Shown here piece after piece: positions 24,981-32,380 of a DNA stretch of 32,380 nt. Position 1 is the stretch's first letter, and each line of letters begins with the position of its first letter. A program made the position numbers and the translations under genes. Source of the stretch: an uncultured Lachnospiraceae bacterium (lineage in GTDB: Bacteria > Bacillota > Clostridia > Lachnospirales > Lachnospiraceae); contig CAMXIK010000033.1 of the NCBI GenBank assembly GCA_947243855.1, forward strand, positions 1 to 32,380. Reading direction: 5' to 3'. The notes under the pieces were generated by a model. The model searched no databases, was not told the origin of the DNA, and was given only the letters and a program-made list of their open reading frames with translations.

Positions 24981-25463
24981 TCAGTCCTCCTCATCCTGCA
25001 GATCTTCCGTATTCATCAACGGCCCTTCCACTTTCTCCACATAGAGATGTCCCTCCAAATGGTCCAGCTCATGGCAGATCGCTCTGGCAAGCAGTTCCGT
25101 ACCCTCCACCTCAAAGGGCTTCATATCTTCGTCATAGGCCATCGCCTTCACATAGTTGGGGCGTTTCACATGTCCTGTTTTCCCGGGAACGCTTAGACAC
25201 CCCTCATAACCCTCCTGCTCCCCGCTGGTTTCCAGTATCTTTGGGTTGATCATGAGTAACGGGTCCTCCCCCGTGGTATCGATCACCACCACCCGCTTCA
25301 GGATGCCCACCTGAGGCGCCGCCAATCCCACGCCGTTCTCCTCATAGAGCGTCTCAAACATATCGTCGATTAATTCCTTCAGCCTCGGGGTAACCTCCGT
25401 TACCTCCTTGCATTTCTTTGTCAAAACCGGATCTCCGATCTCCCTGACTTTTCTGGTTGCCAT
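24981..25463 (-). CDS. def: Peptide deformylase
   Basis: The 160-residue protein has the three deformylase motifs: GVGLAAPQVG (44-53), EGCLSVPG (87-94; metal ligand C89), and HELDHLEG (131-138; ligands H131 and H135, catalytic E132). It removes N-formyl groups from nascent proteins at the ribosome. It lies 29 bp after priA and 3 bp before fmt. The C-terminal acidic tail (LQDEED) is short and not unusual. Confidence 0.97.
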   Translation of the reverse strand: MATRKVREIGDPVLTKKCKEVTEVTPRLKELIDDMFETLYEENGVGLAAPQVGILKRVVVIDTTGEDPLLMINPKILETSGEQEGYEGCLSVPGKTGHVKRPNYVKAMAYDEDMKPFEVEGTELLARAICHELDHLEGHLYVEKVEGPLMNTEDLQDEED

Positions 25464-25492
25464 ACTACCTTTCCTCCTGTCCTTCGCTCTCT

Positions 25493-27733
25493 TTAGTATG
25501 TATTCATCGGGTCAAAGTCAAACTGAACCGTCTGCTCCCGCTGTTCATGCTCTTTACAATAATATTCCAGTCTGTCCTTGACCTTTACCAAAACCTGATA
25601 ATCGCCGTGGCGCAGATAAAGCGTATGCCGATACCAATCGGAAAGTTTCCCGATCGAAGCCTCGGCGGGCCCGATCACCCGAAGATCGGATGTCTCACCC
25701 ATTTTCGTCCGGATTAGTTCGGCCATCCGCTCTCCCAGTTTTTCCCCCTCCTCCTGCACCCGCGAGGAAATGAGAACGGCCAGCATATGTTCCACAGGCG
25801 GATAGCCCAATAATTCCCTGTAGGCAATCTCCTCCTCGTAAAAGCCCTCGTAATCCTGTCTTGCCGCATAGACCACGCTGTAATGCTCCGGCTGGTAAGT
25901 CTGGATCACCACCTCGCCCGGCCTCTCTCCCCTGCCTGCCCGGCCGGCCGCCTGCGTTAAAAGCTGAAAAGTCCGCTCTCCCGCCCGGTAATCGCTTCGG
26001 TTCAGGGAAAGATCCGCCGCCAGCACACCTACCAGAGTCACACCCGGAAAATCATGACCTTTTACAATCATCTGCGTGCCCACCAGAATGTCCGCCTCCT
26101 CGTCCGCAAAGGCGGATAAAATCTTTTCATAGCTCTCCTTCTTTCTGGTCGTATCCGCATCCATGCGAAGCACCCTTGCCTCTGGAAATTCCCTGTGGAT
26201 GGCTTCCTCCACCTGCTCTGTGCCGGCCTTAAAGCCCATCAGATAAGGAGAGGCACACTCTGGACACTTTTCGGGTTTTCTCACCTGAAAACCGCAATAA
26301 TGACAAGTGAGCGTGCCGTCTCTGTGCTCCGAGAGGGATACGTCACAGTGAGGACACTTCATCACATGCCCGCAGGCGCGGCAGGATACAAAGCCCGCAT
26401 ACCCTCTCCTGTTTAAAAACAGGATCGTCTGTTCCTTTTTGGAGAGCCGCTCTTCCATCAGATTTCGCAGCTTCCTGCCAAAAATAGAACGGTTACCCTC
26501 CTTCAATTCTTTGCGCAGATCCGTGATGTGCACCGTCGGCAGCACGCTGTTTCCGGGACGCTCCTTCATCTTATATAGTTGATATTGTCCCAGCTTTGCC
26601 CTGTAATATGCTTCCAAAGAAGGCGTTGCCGAGCCAAGCACCACGCTCGCCCCGCACAGGGAGGCAATCTGAACCGCCGTCTCCCTTGCATGGTATTTGG
26701 GGCTCGTCTCGCTCTTATAGCTGTTTTCATGCTCCTCGTCCATCACGATAACGCCAAGATTGGGAAAAGGCGTAAACAAAGCCGAACGCGGCCCGATGAT
26801 CACGTCGATCTCTCCCGCCTTGGCCCGCTCGATCTGGTCGTACTTTTCCCCCGCAGACAGGGTGGAGTTCATCACCGACACCCGGTCCCCGAACCGCTTA
26901 TAAAACCGCAGAAGGGTCTGGTAAGTCAGCGCAATCTCCGGAATCAGCATAATGGCTTGTTTTCCCATGGCGATCACCTGCTCGATAATCCCCAGATACA
27001 CCTCCGTCTTGCCGCTTCCCGTGACGCCATGCACCAGATGCACGCCGCCATGGGTTCCTTCTTTGCATTCCTTCACAACTGCGTCTATGATCTGGCGCTG
27101 CACCGGGTTTAAGACCGGCCTGTTTTCCCGTCTATCCGTCACCTTGACCGGATTCCGGTAACAGGCCTCTTTCTCAATCTTTATATATCCCTGCTTCTCT
27201 AATGCCAGCAGGGTGGCGGCCGTCACATTCAGCTTTTGTCTGACCAGCTCGTAGGGCAGTTCTTCCTCCGTCTCCAATGCCGCAAGCATACGTGCCTTCG
27301 CACGCTGATGTTTCCCTGCGCACGCTATGGCCGCCTGTGCCGTCTCCTTTGCCGACAGACAACGCAGCACCTTTTTCTTCTCCATAGGCTTCTGCTTCTG
27401 CCTGACGGGAAGCACCGTCTTTAACGCTGCAATGGTGGTGGAACCGTACTGGCTTTTGAGCCAATAGGCGATCTGAATCTGTCTGCCCTCCGCCGACATG
27501 CCCTTCTCATCCACCCGCAGAACCATTTTCATCTTCTCGGCAGGATAGTCCGTTTCCCCGGAAACGTCCACCACATATCCCACCTTTTCCTGATTTCCTC
27601 TGCCGAAAGGCACATGCACCCGCACGCCCGGATAGACTGCCTGCGCAAGCTCTATTGGAATTTTATACTGAAAAACCTTATCTACTTTTTCGTGGGCGAT
27701 ATCTATAATGACATCTGCATATTGCTCCGTCAT
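25493..27733 (-). CDS. priA: Primosomal protein N' (replication restart helicase)
   Basis: The 746-residue protein has an N-terminal DNA-binding domain that recognises 3' ends, then a superfamily 2 helicase core with Walker A GVTGSGKT (236-243) and DEEH box (332-335). Between the helicase lobes lies a zinc-binding insertion with four CxxC pairs (CRACG, CPHC, CHYCG, CPEC). Motif VI QAAGRAGRGERPG follows. PriA reloads the replisome at stalled or D-loop forks. Its ATG overlaps the murE stop in an ATGA arrangement. The length is normal for Firmicutes. Confidence 0.97.
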   Translation of the reverse strand: MTEQYADVIIDIAHEKVDKVFQYKIPIELAQAVYPGVRVHVPFGRGNQEKVGYVVDVSGETDYPAEKMKMVLRVDEKGMSAEGRQIQIAYWLKSQYGSTTIAALKTVLPVRQKQKPMEKKKVLRCLSAKETAQAAIACAGKHQRAKARMLAALETEEELPYELVRQKLNVTAATLLALEKQGYIKIEKEACYRNPVKVTDRRENRPVLNPVQRQIIDAVVKECKEGTHGGVHLVHGVTGSGKTEVYLGIIEQVIAMGKQAIMLIPEIALTYQTLLRFYKRFGDRVSVMNSTLSAGEKYDQIERAKAGEIDVIIGPRSALFTPFPNLGVIVMDEEHENSYKSETSPKYHARETAVQIASLCGASVVLGSATPSLEAYYRAKLGQYQLYKMKERPGNSVLPTVHITDLRKELKEGNRSIFGRKLRNLMEERLSKKEQTILFLNRRGYAGFVSCRACGHVMKCPHCDVSLSEHRDGTLTCHYCGFQVRKPEKCPECASPYLMGFKAGTEQVEEAIHREFPEARVLRMDADTTRKKESYEKILSAFADEEADILVGTQMIVKGHDFPGVTLVGVLAADLSLNRSDYRAGERTFQLLTQAAGRAGRGERPGEVVIQTYQPEHYSVVYAARQDYEGFYEEEIAYRELLGYPPVEHMLAVLISSRVQEEGEKLGERMAELIRTKMGETSDLRVIGPAEASIGKLSDWYRHTLYLRHGDYQVLVKVKDRLEYYCKEHEQREQTVQFDFDPMNTY

Positions 27734-29199
27734 GCCCTCTCCTCTAAAATCTCTTGTATCAGCACTCTCTCGTCCATCGGATATTTCACCCCGTTTATCT
27801 CCTGATAATCCTCATGGCCTTTGCCCGCAAGCACAATGATATCCCCCGGCTCTCCGTGGTCGATGGCGTAGGCAATGGCCTCTTTCCGGTCGCAGATCTC
27901 TACATACTTCCCCTCGGTCTTTCCAATTCCGGTCTTGATATCGTCGATAATCGCCTGCGGCTCCTCCGTGCGCGGATTATCCGAAGTAATAATCGTCAAG
28001 TCCGCCATCCTGCCGCTGACCTCTCCCATCTCGTAACGCCTTGACTTAGCACGGTTGCCCCCGCAGCCAAAAAGACAAACCAGCCTATGGGGATTGTAGG
28101 CCCGCAGCGTCTCCAACAGGCTCTTTAACGCCATAGCGTTGTGGGCATAGTCGATCATCAGCGTAAACTCGTCGGAAACCTTGACCATCTCCGTGCGTCC
28201 CTTCACCTTCGCCGAAGAAAGCGCCCGCCTGATATCTTCATCTTCCACGCCGAAATGTCGGCAGATAGCGATGGCCGTGAGCGCATTATAGACATTAAAG
28301 CGGCCTGGAGAGGCGATTTTTACAGGAAATTCTGCAAGTCCCTTCACCGTAAAGGCCATACCAAGGCTTCCCCCTTCGTTCAGGAAGGTGATATCCGCCG
28401 CCCGCAGATCCGCCTCTGTGTCAATCCCATAGGTTTCCAACTGACAGGTACAGTCCTTCGTGACTGCCTTCCAGTGAACGTCGTCCTGATTGACGATCCC
28501 CACCTTACACTGTTTAAACAGCAGGCTCTTACAGTGCAGATAATCGTCAAAATCCTTATGTTCATTCTCCCCGATATGATCCGGCTCCAAATTCGTGAAG
28601 ATGCCGAAGTCAAAGACAAACCCTTGGGTTCTGTGAAGCATCAATCCTTGGGACGATACCTCCATCACCACCGTATCGCATCCCGCATCCGCCATCATCC
28701 TGAAATACTTCTGCACAAGATAAGACTGCGGCGTAGTGTTCTCCGCATGAATATGAGTCTCTCCTATGATAATCTCTATGGTGCCGATCAATCCCACCTT
28801 TCTCCCCGCCTGTTCCAAAATGGAACGCACCAGATAAGTAGTTGTGGTCTTTCCCTTCGTGCCCGTAACGCCTATAATCTTGAGCTGCTTCGCCGGGTGG
28901 CCAAAATAGGCCGCCGAGGCAAAGGCCATTGCGTAACACGTGTTATCTACAAGAATTACCGTCGCATCACTGCCTTCGGGAAGCTCCACCTCCCGCTGCG
29001 CCAGAATCGCCGCCGCGCCCGCTTCAACCGCCGCCGCCGCATATTGGTGGCCGTCCGCCTTTGCGCCGGGAATGCAGACAAACAGGCAGCCTGCCTGCAC
29101 TTTTCTGGAATCGTAGACAATATCCGATATTTCCCGCTCCATCGTGCCGCACACACATTCGTAAGAAATCTCTTCCAACAATTTTGATAAAACCGCCAT
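27730..29199 (-). CDS. murE: UDP-MurNAc-L-Ala-D-Glu--2,6-diaminopimelate ligase
   Basis: This 489-residue Mur ligase shows the ATP loop GVTGTKGKTT (110-119), the NTTPQS substrate segment, FTNLEPDHIGEN and the DNPRTEEP motif (408-415), which marks enzymes adding meso-diaminopimelate rather than lysine. The product acts in cytoplasmic peptidoglycan precursor synthesis. An in-frame GTG at 29211 exists, but the ATG at 29199 has GGAGG 5 nt upstream and is preferred. The gene opens the long priA-def-fmt run; a terminator and a promoter lie between it and recJ. A solitary murE away from the dcw cluster is not unusual in Clostridia. Confidence 0.95.
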   Translation of the reverse strand: MAVLSKLLEEISYECVCGTMEREISDIVYDSRKVQAGCLFVCIPGAKADGHQYAAAAVEAGAAAILAQREVELPEGSDATVILVDNTCYAMAFASAAYFGHPAKQLKIIGVTGTKGKTTTTYLVRSILEQAGRKVGLIGTIEIIIGETHIHAENTTPQSYLVQKYFRMMADAGCDTVVMEVSSQGLMLHRTQGFVFDFGIFTNLEPDHIGENEHKDFDDYLHCKSLLFKQCKVGIVNQDDVHWKAVTKDCTCQLETYGIDTEADLRAADITFLNEGGSLGMAFTVKGLAEFPVKIASPGRFNVYNALTAIAICRHFGVEDEDIRRALSSAKVKGRTEMVKVSDEFTLMIDYAHNAMALKSLLETLRAYNPHRLVCLFGCGGNRAKSRRYEMGEVSGRMADLTIITSDNPRTEEPQAIIDDIKTGIGKTEGKYVEICDRKEAIAYAIDHGEPGDIIVLAGKGHEDYQEINGVKYPMDERVLIQEILEERA

Positions 29200-29281
29200 A
29201 ATTACCTCCACATATCACTATAAAATAAGATAGCACGAAAAACTGCGTTTTTAAAGATTCTTAATGTTTTTTTATTTTTCC

Positions 29282-29310
29282 TTCATATTCTAAACACAGT
29301 TTGAACACAA
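29282..29310 (-). promoter_or_regulatory. Possible promoter for the murE-priA operon
   Basis: On the minus strand TTGTGT (29310-29305) and TATGAA (29287-29282) are 17 bp apart, in the AT-rich gap after the recJ terminator and about 80 bp before the murE start. The match is moderate. A second candidate TATCTT lies closer to the gene. Confidence 0.35.
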
Positions 29311-29376
29311 TTACCCTTTATGATAAATAGCAAGATAGTTGATGAATTCACTATCTCCCCCTCATAAGAAAACTGC

Positions 29377-29404
29377 GAAAAAGCCCGGGCATCCGGGCTT
29401 TTTC
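29377..29404 (-). terminator. Rho-independent terminator after recJ
   Basis: A perfect 12-bp stem, GAAAAAGCCCGG with its complement around GCAT, has T-runs on both strands. It lies 29 bp past the recJ stop and separates recJ from the murE operon. By symmetry it could work in both directions. Confidence 0.9.
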
Positions 29405-29432
29405 GTGCCCTGCCGCTTGTTTTTCTTTTGCT

Positions 29433-31223
29433 TCATGCGCTATAGTCCTGCATGACCATCTGTAACTGCTCCCGCCCCCGAAATACATTGAGATCAGGGT
29501 AATAAATCACACTGACGACGATTTCACCGCCGCCCCCCTCATAGAGCCTGCTCACCGCCTCCGTGCCGAAATGTTCTGTCAAAAAAGCGTTCCATGCATC
29601 CAAATCACCGAAGTACATCATATCATATTCATGTCCAGCCTCGTCCGATACCCGGTATTTCCCCACGTTTTTATTTTTTCCCAAAATCTGTCCCCGGCAT
29701 ACCCTGACCGCTTTCTGGGCAAAGACCGGCTTGGGGTTACCGTTGCCAAAGGGCTCTAACAGGGAAAACTGGCGAATCAATTCCGCAGACACATAGGACA
29801 TGGGCATGGGCACGTCGATATGCACCACCTCGGTGAGATCCTCCTCGTTTAATCCGCTGTGGGCGTTCAGATAACGGCGGAAAGCCTCCACGTTCTCCTC
29901 CGGAAGGGACAGCCCGGCCGCCATCTTATGTCCTCCGTACTTGGTAAACAGCTCCTTGCACTCGCTCATCTTATCATACATATGATACGCTTCCACGGAA
30001 CGTCCCGATCCCTTTACGTCCTCTTCTCCTCTGGTAAGCACAAACACCGGCTTATAATAGCGTTCCCTGATCCGTCCGGCTATGATTCCCGCCAGACTCT
30101 CGTGACAGTCCGGCAGAAAAACAACCAACACCTGATCTTCCTTCAACGCCGAGGTTTCGATCATTTCCATGGCCAGCTCCGTCCCCTGTCTGGTCATTTC
30201 CTTCCTGCTGTCATTTAACGCCTTAAGCTCCCCCGCTATGGTGAAAGCCTCCGCCTGATCTTTCGTGCGGAACATGGCGAGCGCTCTCGCCGCCGTGTCA
30301 AGCCTCCCTGTAGCGTTCAGGCAGGGCCCCAAAATAAATCCCACATGATACCCCGTAAGCTTTTTATCCGTAAGCTCATTGACCGTAAGCAGCGCCCGCA
30401 GACCCGGATTCTGCGTTTGTTCGATCTGCCTGAGTCCGTATTTTACCAAAATGCGGTTCTCATCAGTCAGCTCCATCACATCCCCCACTGTGGCAAAACC
30501 CGCAAAAGCCAAAAGCTCCTGCAAAAGCCGCTCTTTCTTTACCTCTGTCACTGCGCCAGCCCTGCACATTCCGTCCAAATAAATCTGCATCAGCTTATAG
30601 GCCACCACTGCGCCGCAGATTCCTTTGTAAGGATAGGGGCAGCCGTCCTGCTTCGGGTCCACCACCGCATCCGCCGCAGGCAGCGTCTCCCTGCGGCTGC
30701 CGTCCGCCTGTACCTCGTAGGGCACCTCGTGATGATCCGTCACAATCACCGTCATGCCTTTCTCCTTCGCACTGGCAATCTGGGGAAGGGCCGCAATACC
30801 GTTATCGCAGGTCAAAATTGTGTCAATGCCGTCGCCTGCTGCCTCCTCAATCAACCTCTCGTTGAGTCCGTAGCCGTCCGCAATGCGGTGGGGAATCACC
30901 GCATCCACATCCGCGCCTGCCGCCTCTAGACAGGCCGTCAGTATGTAGGTTGCGCATACGCCGTCGATGTCATAATCCCCAATCACCCGTATCTTTTTCT
31001 TCTCCTGCGTTTTTCCGCAGAGAATCCCGGCCGCCTTTCCCGCATCTTTTAACAGCATCGGATCATACAGATCGTCCGTCGTGCCGTGAAGAAACTTTTC
31101 AATCTCCGCATCCCCCACCACATCCCTGTTGCGTATGATTCTGGCAATCACAGGATCAATGTGGAATTTCTCTGCTATTTTGTGAAAATCCGCCTTTTTG
31201 GCGGATACCATCCATTTCGCCAT
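29433..31223 (-). CDS. recJ: Single-stranded-DNA-specific exonuclease RecJ
   Basis: The 596-residue protein has the DHH phosphoesterase motifs DYDIDG (83-88), CDNG and DHH (163-165), then NATGRLD, the DHHA1 motif GGHKMAAGLSL and a C-terminal OB-like domain. RecJ degrades 5'-ended single strands in recombination and repair. I chose the ATG at 31223 (MAKWMV), which has CGGAGGG 7 nt upstream; the frame extends 8 codons further without a better signal. That ribosome binding site sits inside the 3' arm of a terminator-like hairpin that also ends secDF. Confidence 0.95.
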   Translation of the reverse strand: MAKWMVSAKKADFHKIAEKFHIDPVIARIIRNRDVVGDAEIEKFLHGTTDDLYDPMLLKDAGKAAGILCGKTQEKKKIRVIGDYDIDGVCATYILTACLEAAGADVDAVIPHRIADGYGLNERLIEEAAGDGIDTILTCDNGIAALPQIASAKEKGMTVIVTDHHEVPYEVQADGSRRETLPAADAVVDPKQDGCPYPYKGICGAVVAYKLMQIYLDGMCRAGAVTEVKKERLLQELLAFAGFATVGDVMELTDENRILVKYGLRQIEQTQNPGLRALLTVNELTDKKLTGYHVGFILGPCLNATGRLDTAARALAMFRTKDQAEAFTIAGELKALNDSRKEMTRQGTELAMEMIETSALKEDQVLVVFLPDCHESLAGIIAGRIRERYYKPVFVLTRGEEDVKGSGRSVEAYHMYDKMSECKELFTKYGGHKMAAGLSLPEENVEAFRRYLNAHSGLNEEDLTEVVHIDVPMPMSYVSAELIRQFSLLEPFGNGNPKPVFAQKAVRVCRGQILGKNKNVGKYRVSDEAGHEYDMMYFGDLDAWNAFLTEHFGTEAVSRLYEGGGGEIVVSVIYYPDLNVFRGREQLQMVMQDYSA

Positions 31224-31230
31224 AAAAAAG

Positions 31231-31271
31231 CCCTCCGAAAAAGTCACATTTATTGTAACACTTTCAGAGGG
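31231..31271 (-). terminator. secDF terminator hairpin overlapping the recJ ribosome binding site
   Basis: On the minus strand CCCTCTGAAAG (31271-31261) pairs with 31241-31231 over 11 bp, including two G-U pairs. The loop is 19 nt, and CTTTTTT precedes the recJ ATG. The 3' arm contains the recJ SD (GGAGGG). The hairpin could both end secDF transcription and hide the recJ ribosome binding site in readthrough RNA. Confidence 0.6.
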
Positions 31272-31320
31272 TAATTTATAGTACCTTTACAGTTCAGCCA
31301 GACTTAATCTTTCTGGCAAA

Positions 31321-32380
31321 TCATGCTTTCTTCACAAACTTCGTACGGAACACATACCAGAGCGCGCCCGTCAGGCAAATGGATGAATACGTGCCGCATA
31401 CGATACCTGCCATCAACGGCAGCGCAAATTCCCGAATGGAAGATACGCCGAACACTTCCAAAGACGCCACCATAAAGAAAGTTGTCAGGGAAGTGAAAAT
31501 ACTTCTGGTCAGGGTCTGGGTAATACTTCGGTTGACCATCTCATCCAGACTCTCCTTATGTCCCATGTCCCGCATGTTTTCACGCACACGGTCGAAGATT
31601 ACGATGGTAGCGTTGATCGAGTAACCCACAATCGTCAGCATGCACGCGATAAAGGTATTGCCCACGGAAACCCGCACGATCGCGTAGAAAGCAAGCACCA
31701 CCAGCACGTCGTGCAAAAGCGCAATCACCGAGCTTGCGCCGAAGCGGATATCCTTGAACCGGAACCAAATATACAGAAGCATCAGCACCGTAGAGACGAG
31801 AATCGCCTTAATCGCATCGGACTGCATTTCGGAGCTGACCGTAGCGCTGATGGTCTCCGCCGTGATACTGCTCTCATCCACGCCGAACTGGTTCACCATC
31901 ACATCGTTAAACCGTTCTCTCTCCTCCACATTCAGGGTTCTTGTCTTAATAATCACCTGATTGGAGCCAGCCACCTTCGTGGTCTGCACATTGCCGTCCC
32001 CCGTAATTTCCTCCACATGGGGTACAATCTGCGCGTCGATCTCCTCAATACTCATATCTTCATTCAGCGTCATGGTCGTAGAAGTACCGCCCACAAAATC
32101 CAGACTGAAATTCAAAGGCATATGCAAGCTCGATTTGTTCACGCCCATCGCAACAAAGCCCGCCAAAATCGCCGCCACGGAAATACCGAAGAAAAGATAT
32201 TTCTTGGAAAGGAAATTGATCGTCTTTCTCTCCTTGGCCACGCCGTAAGCTTTCTCGCTCTGAATGCCAAGGGCATAGAAAATATTAACCAAAAACTTCG
32301 TCACAATCAGCGCCGTAAACATGGATAAAATGATACCCAGCATCAACGTAACGGAAAATCCCTTGATCGTGCCGCTTCCC
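31321..32380 (-). CDS. secDF: Protein translocase SecDF fusion, 3' part
   Basis: The frame is open to the right edge of the window, so the protein is partial. It begins in the last SecD membrane segments (GTIKGFSVTLMLGI, then TKFLVNIFYALG) and continues without stop into SecF. There the first SecF helix, the conserved DFVGGTS loop, a periplasmic domain and the five-helix bundle with GYSINATIVIFDRVREN are clear. SecD and SecF are therefore fused, as in many Firmicutes. The complex uses proton-motive force to pull exported proteins out of SecYEG. There is no start codon within this window; internal candidates such as a TTG at 32346 are not real starts. Confidence 0.95.
   Translation of the reverse strand, partial: GSGTIKGFSVTLMLGIILSMFTALIVTKFLVNIFYALGIQSEKAYGVAKERKTINFLSKKYLFFGISVAAILAGFVAMGVNKSSLHMPLNFSLDFVGGTSTTMTLNEDMSIEEIDAQIVPHVEEITGDGNVQTTKVAGSNQVIIKTRTLNVEERERFNDVMVNQFGVDESSITAETISATVSSEMQSDAIKAILVSTVLMLLYIWFRFKDIRFGASSVIALLHDVLVVLAFYAIVRVSVGNTFIACMLTIVGYSINATIVIFDRVRENMRDMGHKESLDEMVNRSITQTLTRSIFTSLTTFFMVASLEVFGVSSIREFALPLMAGIVCGTYSSICLTGALWYVFRTKFVKKA

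Noticed and set aside
28141..29187. Long plus-strand frame (348 codons) opposite murE
   Set aside because: It is antisense to an intact murE, with no recognisable domain and no clear ribosome binding site.
9433..32380. Search for tRNA, rRNA, riboswitch or T-box elements in the gaps
   Set aside because: The gaps are short, and none shows a cloverleaf, T-box sequence or long conserved leader that I can recognise by eye.

Overview
The window looks like chromosomal DNA of a low-to-mid GC Firmicute, most likely a member of the Clostridia close to Lachnospiraceae. I infer this from gene order (murE-priA-def-fmt-yugP-rsmB-rlmN-stp-prkC-rsgA), a fused SecDF, a DAP-type MurE, a PASTA-type PrkC, and strong GGAGG-type ribosome binding sites. 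No rRNA or tRNA gene was seen, so the taxonomy is inference. Every gene I can support is on the minus strand, so transcription runs from high to low coordinates.

Positions 16998-32380 are core genome. They hold the 3' part of secDF, then recJ, then a long tightly packed run: murE, priA, def, fmt, a YugP-type membrane zinc protease, rsmB, rlmN, the PP2C phosphatase stp, the PASTA kinase prkC and rsgA. Several neighbours overlap or nearly touch (murE/priA, def/fmt, fmt/yugP, stp/prkC). The run joins cell-wall precursor synthesis, replication restart, initiator Met-tRNA formylation and deformylation, rRNA modification, ribosome assembly and cell-wall-sensing Ser/Thr phosphorylation. A secreted Asp-rich protein of unknown function (15345-16949) follows rsgA.

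Positions 9433-15269 hold an AlbA_2 (Schlafen-type)/ATPase-like/winged-helix regulator with its own promoter and a 9-nt tandem repeat in its linker. It is followed by a MoxR ATPase, a DUF58 protein and a membrane transglutaminase (TgpA-like), a common envelope-associated trio.

Positions 1950-9340 hold a self-contained envelope-response cassette: an OmpR-type response regulator and a histidine kinase overlapping by 4 nt, an ABC ATPase, a two-FtsX-domain permease, and a secreted class C beta-lactamase-like serine hydrolase. Three exact TTCTTG hexamers plus one degenerate copy, spaced exactly 11 bp apart, precede the ABC genes and form a probable operator for the regulator.

Positions 1-1949 are AT-rich accessory DNA. 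They hold a type III toxin-antitoxin locus: a promoter, two 37-nt antitoxin RNA repeats, an attenuating terminator and a ToxN/AbiQ-family RNase gene. Around it lie a 5'-truncated dinD, a 57-bp palindrome resembling paired IS3-family ends, and scraps of a tyrosine recombinase with 11-bp-spaced direct repeats. This is probably the eroded edge of a former mobile element and is the most interesting region of the window.
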